A DNA stretch of 64,000 nucleotides from Streptosporangium subroseum (GCF_900188345.1 NZ_FZOD01000056.1:1-64000), one strand, 5' to 3'; numbered from the stretch's first letter, positions 24,854 through 34,106 are shown. Notes: a model not told the origin generated them from the sequence alone. Translations and numbers: made by a program.

Positions 24854-27800
24854 ACAAACTCCGAAGGACCCTCAGGGTCGCGCTAGGCGCGATACTCAGC
24901 GCCGTCGTGGTCACGGCGGCGGCGGTGCCGTCGATCGCGGCGGTGCAGGCGGCCCCGGCCGGTCGCCAGATCCACGTGGCCAAGGACGGAAAAGACACCA
25001 ACGCCGGTACGGCGGCCGCGCCGTATCTGACGATCAACCACGCGGCACAGGAGGCGCAGCCCGGCGACACGGTGGTCGTCCATGCCGGGCTGTACCGCGA
25101 GACGGTCAAGCCGGCACGCGGTGGCGAGGGTGAGACGAGCCGCATCACCTACACGAACGCCGGCGACGGAGAGGCGGTCATCAAGGGCTCGGAGGAGATC
25201 GACACCTGGGTCAGGCAGAGCGGCGACGTCTGGAAGGTCACCCTGCCGGCCACCTTCTTCGGTGACTACAACCCCTACGCCACCGGGCAGCCCCAGGGAG
25301 GCGAAGGCGGCGCCTTCCCGGGCTACACCGCGGGTGACGTCTACCTGAACGAGCAGGCCTACTACGAGAAGGCCTCGCTGGACAAGGTGGCGGCCGCGCC
25401 CGACACCTGGTACTCGGAGGTGTCCGGCGGCACCACCGTCATCTACGCCAACTTCGACGGCGCCGACCCGAACGCCAAGCTGGCGGAGATCAACGTGCGC
25501 CGGCAGGTGTTCGCGCCGGACGCGTGGGGTCTGGGCTACATCACCGTCCACGGGTTCACCGTCAAGCACGCGGCCGGCACCTACTCCGACTTCCCGAGCA
25601 GTCCCTCCCGGCGGCAGGCCGGCGCCATCAGCGTCAACGGCGGACTGAAGTGGATCATCGAGAACAACACCGTCGTCAACGCGCGCACGATCGCCATCGA
25701 CATCGGTCTCGGCTGTGACGAATGGGCCGGAAACCGGCCCGGCCAGACACGGACGAACTTCCGCGACACCGACAAGTACGGCTCGCACATCGTCCGCAAC
25801 AACTACATCGCGAAGTCCGGCCAGTCCGGCATCGCGGGTGTCTTCTCCTGGAACTCCGACATTCAGTACAACATGATCGAGGACACGAACTACCGCGGCG
25901 AGTTCAGCGGCGCGGAGACGGCCCCGATCAAGGTTCACTACATGAACGAGGGGCTCATCCAGGGCAACTACATCAAGAACTCGAAGGGCGGCAACTCCGC
26001 GGGCATCTGGACGGACTGGGGAAACCAGAACGTCCGCATCACCGGCAACATCGTGATGAACAGCCCGTGGGGCTACTACGCGGAGGCCGTCCACGGCCCC
26101 ATCCTCGTGGACAACAACGTCTTCATCGGCAACAGCGACATCCGGATGCTGGACGCCACCGGCGTCGTGTTCGCCAACAACCTGTTCGTCGACAACGGTC
26201 GCATCAACGTGGACGGCGGCGGCAGGGACGCCTACTACTTCCAGCCGGGCACGATGAACGAGACGACCGCGCCCACCTCCGTCCAGAAGTTCTTCTGGTA
26301 CAACAACCTGGTCCAGGGGTCGACGCTGCCGGCCGACGCCTCCGGCAAGACGCAGGTCAAGGAGGGCAACTCCACCGGCGCCCTGTCCGGCATCCAGGTC
26401 ACGGCGACCAACCGGGAGGTGAAGCTCGGCTTCGACCTCGACGCCTCCGGCATCAGCGGCCTGACTCCCGTGACGAAGGCCCGGGTCGGCGTCATCCCGA
26501 ACGCCGGCGAGAGCATCGCCGCCGACGTGACCACCGACTTCTTCGGCAACCCGATCAACGCCGGAAACGTCATGGCCGGACCGTTCGCCGGCGCGAAGGA
26601 CGGTGCCAACTCCTTCACGTTGTGGCCGCCTGCGGGCCAGACCGTGCCGACACCGCCGGAGCCGCCGGTCGACGTGCCGGTCAACCTGTCGCGGGGCGCC
26701 GACGCGAAGGCCGTCGCCTCCTACCAGGACGGCAACCTGCTCGCCGCGAACGCGATCGACGGCAACGGCTCGTCGCGCTGGTCCACCGACCACAGCAACG
26801 ACCCGAACGCCTGGATCTACGTCGACCTCGGTGACGAGTACGACGTGTCCAGGGCCGTCCTGTCATGGGAGGCGGCCTACGCGAAGTCGTACAAGATCCA
26901 GGTCTCGGACGACGCGGAGAAGTGGTCGGACGTCTACACGACCACGACCGGCGGCGGCGGCGTCGAGACCGTGCCGATCCGCAAGACCGCACGCTACGTC
27001 CGCATGCAGGGCGTCCTGCCGAACACGCCGTACGGATACTCCCTGTACGAGTTCGAGGTGTACGGCACCCCCGCCGTGCCGGAGGCCCCGGTCAACGTCG
27101 CGCTGAACCTGCCGCCGTCCGCGTACACGGCGTCGTCGCAGTCCAACGACGGCAGCGGCGAGCACGACAGCCAGCCGCAGAACGACCGCTCCGCGTTCCG
27201 CGCGTTCGACGGCAACCCCGCCACGCGCTGGGGCTCAGGCGGCGGGGACGGCAACTGGATCCAGGTGGACCTGGGCAAGACGCACGTCCTCGACAAGGTC
27301 GTGCTCACCTGGGAATCCGCCTACTCCTCCACGTACAAGATCCAGACGTCGGAGGACGGCAGCACCTGGAAGGATGTCCGTTCCCACGACGACTCCTCAC
27401 CCACCGGCGACCACACGGACGAGATCGCGCTCGACCCGCCGGCGGAGGGCCGCTACGTCCGCATGCAGGGCACCAAGGCGGCGACGCAGTGGGGCCTGTC
27501 GCTTTATGAGTTCGAGGTGTACGGCACGGTGAAGCCGGCCGACACCGCCCCGGACTGGCCGGCGTCGGCGCAGCTCCAGGTGAGCGCGGTGACGGGCACA
27601 TCGGCGACCGCCACCTGGCCCGCCGCGACCGACAGCCAGGCGGTGACCGGCTACAAGGTCTACCTCGGCCAGGCGCTGAAGAGCACGCTGGGAGCGGACG
27701 CGCGCAGCTACGCGGTGACGGGCCTGGCCGCCGGCCGGACCTACACCGTGAAGGTGACGGCGCTCGACGCGAACGGCAACGAGAGCGGCGGCCTGACGAA

Positions 27801-30800
27801 GACGTTCACGACGTCCGGCAACCCGGCGACGAGGGCGCTGTCCACCTCCTACCCGCGCACCTACGCGGACTGGGAGGACGGCCTGCTCGCGGGCGACGGC
27901 AAGCAGGGCATCATCGTCTTCGGCGACCCGAACGACGAGACGGTCGTCTTCAACGACCGGGACTTCTTCATGGCACGGTCGGAGGCCCGTCCACATCGGA
28001 CGTTCAACGCCGTCAGCCAGGCGAACATCAAGAAGATCCGGGACCTGGTGATCGCCGGCAAGTATCAGGAGGCCAACCAGCTCGCGGCCGACGTGCAGGG
28101 ATACCAGGGCGGCGGCGAGGGCAGCAAGCACCCGGGCTTCAAGATGACCCTCAAGTCGCCGGCCACCGGTGAGGTCGTCAACTACGTCCGGTCCACCGAC
28201 TACTCCTCGGGCGTCGTCTCGGTGAACTGGAGCGACGACAAGGGCGACTGGAAGCGCGACTCCTTCGTGTCGCAGACGGACGGCGCCACCGTCCAGTATC
28301 TGCCGGCCCCGGCGGGGCAGAAGCTCGACGTCAAGCTCGGCCTGTCCATCGACCCGGGCATGAACCTGCTCAACAAGGGCCTGACGGCCGTCAACAACTC
28401 CACCGTCGACTACCTCAACCTGCGGGTGAAGTACCCGAACGGCAGCTACAACGCCGGGTACGAGGGCGTCACGCGGATCGTGACGGACGGCGTCAAGACA
28501 ATGTCCGGCACCGACGTGCAGGTCACGGGCGCGACCTACGTGACGCTGCTGTCGCTGACCCAGCGCTACGACGGCACGTACGAGGGCGGCGTCCCCGCCG
28601 AGCAGGAGTGGAACAAGCAGCTCCTGCAGACGAAGCTGGCGGCGCTCTCCGGCGACTACCAGACGCTGCTGAGCCGTCACGTGGCCAAGCACAGCGAGAT
28701 CTTCAACCGCGTCTCCGTCGACTTCGGGGCGAGCCCCGAAGACCGCTCGAAGTCCAACGAGGAACTGCTCGCCGCGCAGAAGACCGCGACGACGCCGAAC
28801 CTGGCGCTGTTCGAGCGGATGTTCAACTCCGGCCGCTACCACCTGCTCGCGTCGAGCAGCCCGACGGCCGCGCCCGACCTGCTCGGCAACTGGACCGGCG
28901 ACAGCAACGTCGGCTGGGACGGCTACTACCACCTGGACGCCAACCTCAACCTGCAGATCTCCGGCGGCAACATCGGCAACATGCCGGAGGCGATGCAGGG
29001 CTACTGGTGGCTCAACAAGCAGTGGCAGGAGGACTTCCGGACCAACGCCCAGAAGCTGCTCGGCACGCGAGGCATGCTGACGGGCGGCAACACGCCCAAC
29101 GGGGAAGGCCTCATCTCCAACATCAACTTCGACTACCCGTACCAGTACGTCACGGGTGGCGAGTCGTGGCTGCTCTACCCCTTCTGGGAGCACTACCAGG
29201 TGACGGGGGACAGGAAGTTCCTCGAAGAGCAGTACTACCCGCTGATCCGGGACATGGGTGACTTCTACGAGGACTTCCTCGTCGAGAAGGACGCCAACGG
29301 CAAGTACATCTTCGCCGGGTCCATCTCGCCGGAGAACCGCCCGGCCGGCGGCGTGCCGCTCTCCGTCAACTCGGTCTACGACATCTCCGGCGCCCGGTTC
29401 GCGCTGTCGACGCTGATCGAGACGAGCAAGCTGCTCAGCAAGGACCAGGACAAGATCGCGGTCTGGCAGGAGAAGCTCGACAACCTGCCTCCGTACCTGG
29501 TCAACAACGACGGCGCGCTGGCCGAGTGGGCCTCGCCGGACCTGGCGAACAAGAACAACTACCAGCACCGGCACTCCAGCGGCCTGATGCCCGTCTGGCC
29601 GTACCGCGAGATCACGCCGGAGAAGAACAAGACGCTGTATGACGCGGCCAAGGTGTTCCTGCAGAAGAAGGACGGCGGCAACTACGAGAACGCCGGCCAC
29701 GGCCTGCTGCACGGTGCGCTGATCGCCGCAGACCTGAACAACGCCGAGTCCGTCAACGCGAAACTGATGCGGTTCGCCAAGGACGACTACTACTACAGCA
29801 GCCTGGCGACGTCGCACTACAACAACCACGGTGTGTTCGCCACCGACGTCGTCAACTCCGTACCGACGATCATGATGGAGATGCTGGCCAAGACCGATCC
29901 CGGCACGCTGGAACTGCTTCCCGCGCTGCCCAAAGGTCTGAAGAAGGGCTCCATCTCCGGCATGCTGGGCAAGAGCCGGTTCAGCATCGACGACCTCGAC
30001 TGGGACATGGACACCCGCAAGGTGAAGGTGACGTTGACCTCCGACGTCGACCAGAACCTCACGCTGATCCAGCGCGCCGGCATCGAAGAGATCACCAGCG
30101 CCGACATCCAGGTCCAGAACTCGCCGCTCGGCGGCATCGCCCGCGTCCTTCCGCTGAAGAAGGACCAGACGGTGACGCTCGAGCTCACGCTGAAGGACAC
30201 GACGCGGGTCAACCTGGCCCAGGGCAAGACCGCGCGCGCCTCCTCGGAGTCCAGCGGCGACTACACCGCCGCCAAGGCGTTCGACGGCGACCCGGCCACG
30301 CGCTGGAGCGCGAGTGAGAGCGCGGACAACTGGCTCCAGGTGGACCTGGGCGGCATCTACGCCCTCAACGAAGTCGACCTGAGCTGGGAGGACTCCTACG
30401 CCAAGCGCTACAGGCTGCAGGTGTCGATGGACGGCACCAGCTGGAAGGACGTCCACACCCAGTCCGACTCACGCAGCGGCACGGAGAAGATCCCGGTGAG
30501 CGCGCTGGGCCGTTACGTGCGGATGCAGGGTGTGCAGAAGGCCGGCCAGTGGGGCTACTCGCTCTACGAGATGGAGGTGTACGGCCAGGAGGCGCCGAAC
30601 ATCGCCCTCGGCAAGACGGCGACCGCGTCCTCGGCCTCGAACGCCCAGCAGACCGCCGTCGCCGCCTTCGACGGCGACGGCACGACCCGCTGGGGTGCGA
30701 GCGAGAGCGCGGACAACTGGCTGCAGGTGGACCTGGGGGACACGTACACCGTCTACCAGGTCGCCATTAACTGGGAGGATTCCTACGCCAAGGGATACAA

Positions 30801-31512
30801 GCTGCAGACCTCTCCCGACGGCCAGAAATGGACGGACGCGTTCACCGAAACCGCGGGTAACGGCGGCACGGACCTCGTCGACCTGAACGCCGACACCCGG
30901 TACATCCGGATGCAGGGCACCGCGAAGGCCGGCCAGTGGGGCTATTCGATATACGAGATGAAGGTCTACGGTGCCCTCCCGGACACCGGGACCACCATCC
31001 TCATCTCCGGTGTCGCGGACGGCGTCGAGTACGGCGACAGCCAGGACGTGACCATCGCCTGGGAGGTCGCCGGCGCCGGCATCAAGACCGTGACCGGCAC
31101 GCTGGACGACCAGCCGTTCACGTCCGGGACCGTCCAGCAGCTCCACAAGCTGGCCCTGGGCGACCACACGCTCACCGTCACCGTCGAGGCCCAGCCCGGC
31201 GGCACGTACGAGCAGTCGGTGACGTTCACCACCGTCACCTCGACCGACGAGATCTCCGCCCTGATCGAGCGACTCCAGGCCGCCGGCCAGCTGTCGCCCA
31301 CCGGTGCCGCGAAGCTCCAGGACAAGATCTCCAAGGTCATGGTCTCCGAGGACAAGGAACGCGAGCGCGACAAGAAGAAGATCGTCAAAAAGCTTGACCG
31401 CTTCATCGAGGCGGCCAACGACCCGAAGATCATCTCCGACTCGACGGTGAAGGCGACGCTCATCCGCGACGCCAACTCACTGATCGTGGAAAACGGCGGC
31501 ACGCCCGTCTAA
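24850..31512 (+). CDS. Giant secreted multidomain glycosidase: beta-helix, F5/8C x4, FN3, GH95-like, FIMAH
   Basis: The protein has 2,220 residues. A signal peptide ends near residue 35. Residues 36-605 form a DUF1565/pectate-lyase-like right-handed beta-helix. Two F5/8 type C (CBM32-like) modules follow (about 610-740 and 747-892), then FN3 (899-991). The GH95-type region (about 994-1784) has Asn1365/Asn1367 in NLNLQIS, Glu1495 in SPENRP and an HRHSSGLMP segment, matching catalytic positions of alpha-L-fucosidases/galactosidases. Two more F5/8C modules (1786-1912, 1916-2041), an Ig-like domain and a C-terminal FIMAH domain (2132-2220) complete it. The last two F5/8C modules are nearly identical in DNA around 30300 and 30690, a recent duplication. 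It is last gene of the operon and probably trims fucosylated or related glycans outside the cell. Confidence 0.88.
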   Translation: MNKLRRTLRVALGAILSAVVVTAAAVPSIAAVQAAPAGRQIHVAKDGKDTNAGTAAAPYLTINHAAQEAQPGDTVVVHAGLYRETVKPARGGEGETSRITYTNAGDGEAVIKGSEEIDTWVRQSGDVWKVTLPATFFGDYNPYATGQPQGGEGGAFPGYTAGDVYLNEQAYYEKASLDKVAAAPDTWYSEVSGGTTVIYANFDGADPNAKLAEINVRRQVFAPDAWGLGYITVHGFTVKHAAGTYSDFPSSPSRRQAGAISVNGGLKWIIENNTVVNARTIAIDIGLGCDEWAGNRPGQTRTNFRDTDKYGSHIVRNNYIAKSGQSGIAGVFSWNSDIQYNMIEDTNYRGEFSGAETAPIKVHYMNEGLIQGNYIKNSKGGNSAGIWTDWGNQNVRITGNIVMNSPWGYYAEAVHGPILVDNNVFIGNSDIRMLDATGVVFANNLFVDNGRINVDGGGRDAYYFQPGTMNETTAPTSVQKFFWYNNLVQGSTLPADASGKTQVKEGNSTGALSGIQVTATNREVKLGFDLDASGISGLTPVTKARVGVIPNAGESIAADVTTDFFGNPINAGNVMAGPFAGAKDGANSFTLWPPAGQTVPTPPEPPVDVPVNLSRGADAKAVASYQDGNLLAANAIDGNGSSRWSTDHSNDPNAWIYVDLGDEYDVSRAVLSWEAAYAKSYKIQVSDDAEKWSDVYTTTTGGGGVETVPIRKTARYVRMQGVLPNTPYGYSLYEFEVYGTPAVPEAPVNVALNLPPSAYTASSQSNDGSGEHDSQPQNDRSAFRAFDGNPATRWGSGGGDGNWIQVDLGKTHVLDKVVLTWESAYSSTYKIQTSEDGSTWKDVRSHDDSSPTGDHTDEIALDPPAEGRYVRMQGTKAATQWGLSLYEFEVYGTVKPADTAPDWPASAQLQVSAVTGTSATATWPAATDSQAVTGYKVYLGQALKSTLGADARSYAVTGLAAGRTYTVKVTALDANGNESGGLTKTFTTSGNPATRALSTSYPRTYADWEDGLLAGDGKQGIIVFGDPNDETVVFNDRDFFMARSEARPHRTFNAVSQANIKKIRDLVIAGKYQEANQLAADVQGYQGGGEGSKHPGFKMTLKSPATGEVVNYVRSTDYSSGVVSVNWSDDKGDWKRDSFVSQTDGATVQYLPAPAGQKLDVKLGLSIDPGMNLLNKGLTAVNNSTVDYLNLRVKYPNGSYNAGYEGVTRIVTDGVKTMSGTDVQVTGATYVTLLSLTQRYDGTYEGGVPAEQEWNKQLLQTKLAALSGDYQTLLSRHVAKHSEIFNRVSVDFGASPEDRSKSNEELLAAQKTATTPNLALFERMFNSGRYHLLASSSPTAAPDLLGNWTGDSNVGWDGYYHLDANLNLQISGGNIGNMPEAMQGYWWLNKQWQEDFRTNAQKLLGTRGMLTGGNTPNGEGLISNINFDYPYQYVTGGESWLLYPFWEHYQVTGDRKFLEEQYYPLIRDMGDFYEDFLVEKDANGKYIFAGSISPENRPAGGVPLSVNSVYDISGARFALSTLIETSKLLSKDQDKIAVWQEKLDNLPPYLVNNDGALAEWASPDLANKNNYQHRHSSGLMPVWPYREITPEKNKTLYDAAKVFLQKKDGGNYENAGHGLLHGALIAADLNNAESVNAKLMRFAKDDYYYSSLATSHYNNHGVFATDVVNSVPTIMMEMLAKTDPGTLELLPALPKGLKKGSISGMLGKSRFSIDDLDWDMDTRKVKVTLTSDVDQNLTLIQRAGIEEITSADIQVQNSPLGGIARVLPLKKDQTVTLELTLKDTTRVNLAQGKTARASSESSGDYTAAKAFDGDPATRWSASESADNWLQVDLGGIYALNEVDLSWEDSYAKRYRLQVSMDGTSWKDVHTQSDSRSGTEKIPVSALGRYVRMQGVQKAGQWGYSLYEMEVYGQEAPNIALGKTATASSASNAQQTAVAAFDGDGTTRWGASESADNWLQVDLGDTYTVYQVAINWEDSYAKGYKLQTSPDGQKWTDAFTETAGNGGTDLVDLNADTRYIRMQGTAKAGQWGYSIYEMKVYGALPDTGTTILISGVADGVEYGDSQDVTIAWEVAGAGIKTVTGTLDDQPFTSGTVQQLHKLALGDHTLTVTVEAQPGGTYEQSVTFTTVTSTDEISALIERLQAAGQLSPTGAAKLQDKISKVMVSEDKERERDKKKIVKKLDRFIEAANDPKIISDSTVKATLIRDANSLIVENGGTPV

Positions 31513-31535
31513 GCCCGGCCCGGGGCGCCGGGCTT
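31511..31535 (+). terminator. First hairpin after the operon
   Basis: The stem AAGCCCGG/CCGGGCTT (31511-31518 with 31528-31535) overlaps the stop codon of the giant gene. Confidence 0.6.
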
Positions 31536-31558
31536 TCCGCCCGGCGCTTCTCCCGAAG

Positions 31559-31587
31559 GGGGTGCCCCGCAACCTGCGGGGCACCCC
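31559..31587 (+). terminator. Operon terminator
   Basis: A perfect 12-bp stem GGGGTGCCCCGC/GCGGGGCACCCC with a 5-base loop is followed by TCTCATATTT. It is the main terminator of the carbohydrate operon. Confidence 0.85.
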
Positions 31588-31724
31588 TCTCATATTTCCC
31601 GGCGGGCCCCTGTCGAGCCGGTCGTGGCGCTACTCGCTCATTTGGACCAAGCCGGTCCGATGACCTCAGGAATGGCGCCTCTGATCTTTGCTGCGAGTTT
31701 CTCGGGCTGACGGCATGGGCGGAC

Positions 31725-31850
31725 CGGCCGATGAAGCGCCAAGATCAAGAACGCCCGCGCCCGGCGATCGGGCACCTCCCACCCGAGGAGTACGAGGCCG
31801 TCTACTACGCTCGACAGCACCCCAGCCAGCTCGCCGGAATCAGCCGCTGA
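31725..31850 (+). pseudogene. IS3-family transposase 3' fragment
   Basis: The frame ending at 31850 reads AIGHLPPEEYEAVYYARQHPSQLAGISR. This is the usual C-terminal end of IS3-type transposase OrfB (.IG..PP.E.E..YY). Nothing of the catalytic core is present. It marks a decayed insertion between the carbohydrate operon and the popR region. Confidence 0.65.
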
Positions 31851-31938
31851 GGTCTCCATCGAACTCGGGGCGGTTCATCTCCGCGCCACCGGCGAACGTC
31901 GATCACGGCAGGTGAGGTCGCTGAGCTCGGCTTCGGCT

Positions 31939-31990
31939 CGGTCGTGAGTGACCGTGATCGGCCCCTCGTCACCCTGCCTGGTTAATGGCC
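31939..31990. repeat. Degenerate attachment-arm sequence
   Basis: GTCGTGAGTGACCGTGAT followed by CCCCTCGTCACC and GGTTAATGGC resembles the arm sequences right of the tRNA-Gly fragments at 44697 and 55522 (GAGTGACCG..GTTGA.CC.CTCGTTGCC..TTAATGGCAC). No tRNA fragment is left here. It may be the outermost trace of the att-site island. Apart from this and the IS3 fragment, 31588-32031 holds nothing I can support. Confidence 0.45.
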
Positions 31991-32031
31991 TGCCAATGGT
32001 TCGGTCGTCATTGGGGAAACCCAGGGGTCGC

Positions 32032-32052
32032 CGTTCTGCGGTGGGCAGAACG
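32032..32052 (+). promoter_or_regulatory. PopR-type operator in front of popR
   Basis: A perfect 8-5-8 inverted repeat (CGTTCTGC, GGTGG, GCAGAACG) ends 39 bases before the regulator ATG. Its core TCTGC-N5-GCAGA and even the spacer match the palindrome in front of the clpP operon at 33724-33742 when that is read on the opposite strand. Confidence 0.78.
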
Positions 32053-32090
32053 CATAGGAGCTGACCGGGCCACCGACTTACGATGTGCGT

Positions 32091-32444
32091 ATGCCCGACA
32101 CCACCCGACCGCCCATGCCCTCCGACGAACCGACCGCGCCACGCCGGACGACGGAGCCGCTGTGGCGTGACGCGCTCGGCCAGTGCCTGAGGAGCCTGCG
32201 TCTCGAGCGCGGCGAGATACTGATCGAGACTGCCCGCCGTGCCGGGGTCTCGCCGCAGTACCTCTCCGAGATGGAACGCGGGGTCAAGGAGCCTTCGAGT
32301 GAGATGATCGCCGCAGTCGCCGGTGCCCTGGACGTGACGCTCGGTGAGTTGACGCTCGAGGTCGCCACGAGCCTGCGGGCCGCGCCGATCGGAACCGCTC
32401 CGGCGGGCCCGACCTGCCAGGTCGCCTACGCGCTGGCCGCATAG
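32091..32444 (+). CDS. popR: PopR/ClgR-like XRE activator of clpP genes
   Basis: This 117-residue Cro/C1-type regulator has the helix-turn-helix LRSLRLERGEILIETARRAGVSPQYLSEMERGVKEPSSEMIAAVAGALDV, close to ClgR/PopR. In Streptomyces, PopR controls clpP3-clpP4 and is destroyed by ClpP through C-terminal alanines. This protein ends in YALAA, an ssrA-like degron, which fits that model. It is convergent with two clpP genes and shares a matching operator with them. The ATG at 32091 is preferred over a GTG two codons earlier. Confidence 0.8.
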   Translation: MPDTTRPPMPSDEPTAPRRTTEPLWRDALGQCLRSLRLERGEILIETARRAGVSPQYLSEMERGVKEPSSEMIAAVAGALDVTLGELTLEVATSLRAAPIGTAPAGPTCQVAYALAA

Positions 32445-32455
32445 GCGGATTCTCC

Positions 32456-33058
32456 CTACGTGGGGATCGGTTGCCGTTCCTCGATCACATGGTCGATAAG
32501 ACCGTAGTCCAGCGCTGTCGTCGCGGTGAACACGCGATCGCGATCCGTGTCGGCGCGCAGCGTCGCGATGTCCTGCCCGGTGTGCCGGGAGAGGATGCTC
32601 TCGATGTCCGCGCGCACGCGGACGACCTCGTCCGCCTGGAGAATGAGGTCCGGGATCGCTCCTCGCCCCTGCCCCATCGGCTGGTGCAGGACGACGCGGG
32701 CGTGGGTCAGCGCGGCGCGTTTGCCGGGAGCGCCCGCGGCAAGAAGCACGGCGCCGACCGCGACCGCTTGCCCCACGCACGTCGTCGCCACTTGCGGACG
32801 GATGTAGCGCATCGTGTCGTACACGGCGAGCATCGCGCTCGGGTCTCCACCCTCGCAATTGATGTACAGCTGGATCTCGCGGTCGGGACTGTCGGATTCC
32901 AGGTGCAGCAACTGCGCGACGAGAGCGTTCGCGACACCCGCGTCGATGGCGGTGCCGAGATAGATGATCCGCTCCGTCAGCAGTTGCGAGTAGACGTCCA
33001 TGATCCGTTCACCGCGAGGGTGCTGCGCGATGACGTTCGGAATCGTGTAGGTGCTCAT
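32456..33058 (-). CDS. clpP: ClpP-family subunit with catalytic Ser replaced by Ala
   Basis: This 200-residue protein is full-length for ClpP and has the handle helix and fold motifs (ERIIYLGTAIDAGVANALVAQLLHLES, REIQLYINCEGGD, ARVVLHQPMGQGRGA, DTDRDRVFTATTALDYGLIDHVI). At the nucleophile, where ClpP has GQAASMG, it reads GQAVAVG: residue 100 is Ala (codon GCG). The His and Asp are kept. It should therefore be catalytically inert unless another Ser substitutes, and probably forms mixed barrels with the active subunit encoded 4 bases upstream (ATGA overlap). It corresponds to ClpP4 in gene order. Confidence 0.88.
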   Translation of the reverse strand: MSTYTIPNVIAQHPRGERIMDVYSQLLTERIIYLGTAIDAGVANALVAQLLHLESDSPDREIQLYINCEGGDPSAMLAVYDTMRYIRPQVATTCVGQAVAVGAVLLAAGAPGKRAALTHARVVLHQPMGQGRGAIPDLILQADEVVRVRADIESILSRHTGQDIATLRADTDRDRVFTATTALDYGLIDHVIEERQPIPT

Positions 33059-33684
33059 CGGACGGCTCCTTCGGACGGGAAGCCGAGCCCGATGGGACGA
33101 TGGCTGGTAGGCGCGACTTCGTCGAAACTGCTGACGATCATGTCGATGAACCCATATTCGAGCGCTTGCCGCGCCGTGTACCAGCGATCGTGCAGCGAGT
33201 CCTCGAAGATCCGTTCAAGGGGTTGGCCGGTGTCTTCGGCGATGAGCCCGAGCACCGTGTCACGGGTGTGGCGCAGGTCGCCCGCCTGCAGTTCGATGTC
33301 GACGGCGGCGCCGGCGATACCGGCGGAGCCCTGGTGCATCAGCACCCGGGCGTGCGGCATGGCGCGGCGCTTGCCGCGGGTTCCGGACGACAACAGGAAT
33401 TGGCCGGCGCTGTAGGCGATGCCGAGCACCATCGTGGACACGTCGCACGGGATGAGCCGCATGACATCGCGGATCGCAAGCATCGACGGCACCGATCCGC
33501 CGGGGGAATGGATCCACAGCGCGATATCGGACGACGAATCCACTTTCGCCAGGGTGATCAGCTGCGTTGCCAGCAACGTGCCGTTGTCGTCGTCGAGCGC
33601 GCCGTCGAGCACAAGAACACGTTCTTGGTAGAGCTCACGCCGCATTCGTTCGTTGAACAACGGGACTTTCTGTTCATTGCTCAT
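33055..33684 (-). CDS. clpP: ClpP protease subunit (active triad)
   Basis: The protein has 209 residues from the ATG at 33684. The nucleophile motif GIAYSAGQFLL places Ser92; His is in ARVLMHQGSAG and Asp in SLHDRWYTARQALEYGFID. DIALWIHSPGGSVPSMLAI is the usual oxyanion/handle region. It is first in a two-gene operon and corresponds to ClpP3 of Streptomyces. Its product likely pairs with the Ser-lacking subunit and with a Clp ATPase encoded elsewhere. The PopR-type palindrome lies 40 bases before the start. Confidence 0.9.
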   Translation of the reverse strand: MSNEQKVPLFNERMRRELYQERVLVLDGALDDDNGTLLATQLITLAKVDSSSDIALWIHSPGGSVPSMLAIRDVMRLIPCDVSTMVLGIAYSAGQFLLSSGTRGKRRAMPHARVLMHQGSAGIAGAAVDIELQAGDLRHTRDTVLGLIAEDTGQPLERIFEDSLHDRWYTARQALEYGFIDMIVSSFDEVAPTSHRPIGLGFPSEGAVR

Positions 33685-33723
33685 GCCTTCACTCTGCGCC
33701 ACCGCACGCACCGGCCACAGCCC

Positions 33724-33742
33724 GATCTGCCCACGGCAGATC
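33724..33742 (-). promoter_or_regulatory. PopR-type operator of the clpP operon
   Basis: The perfect palindrome GATCTGCCCACGGCAGATC fits the TCTGCC-N3-GGCAGA site described for PopR in Streptomyces (from memory). It is a near copy of the site at 32032-32052. Confidence 0.8.
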
Positions 33743-33768
33743 CGCCCAGAGCAGCAGAACCAAGACAA

Positions 33769-34106
33769 TAACCACCGTGCACTTGCCGAAAAAATACGCC
33801 CGCGCAGGTGAGGTAGAGGAGCGTATGCCCACTATCGATGAGGCCAAGCGGCCTGACATGCCGAAGAACGTCCCTCTGCTGGGCGTCTACGCGGCCATGC
33901 CATGGTCATCGTCGAGATGCTGCTCCCGGCCGATCGGCACGAGTCGGAAGACGCCTACGCCATCGCCTGCTCGGTCGTGGTGAAGGCTGCGATGCGCTTG
34001 GCCGAAGGTAAATCTCGTAGGGCAGGCGCTGAGCGGAGCGTGCCGTACCGCTTTAGAATCAAATCTGAGATCCACTGCCAGGCCATTCGTAGAGAGCGAG
34101 CCTGAC
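33769..34106. other. Intergenic stretch without a supported gene
   Basis: Short frames on the plus strand (33777-33983 and 33902-34105) overlap in different phases. The second contains DAYAIACSVVVKAAMRLAEGK and could be a frameshifted remnant. I recognise no family and see no ribosome binding site that settles a start. Confidence 0.3.

Noticed and set aside
27397..30456. Minus-strand frame of about 1,000 codons opposite the GH95 region
   Set aside because: Antisense shadow of high-GC coding DNA.
16822..31512. Secondary-metabolite gene cluster
   Set aside because: No synthase or tailoring set; all genes fit sugar uptake and glycan hydrolysis.
31638..31859. Minus-strand 73-codon frame
   Set aside because: It is antisense to the IS3 transposase fragment, which has a recognisable peptide on the plus strand.
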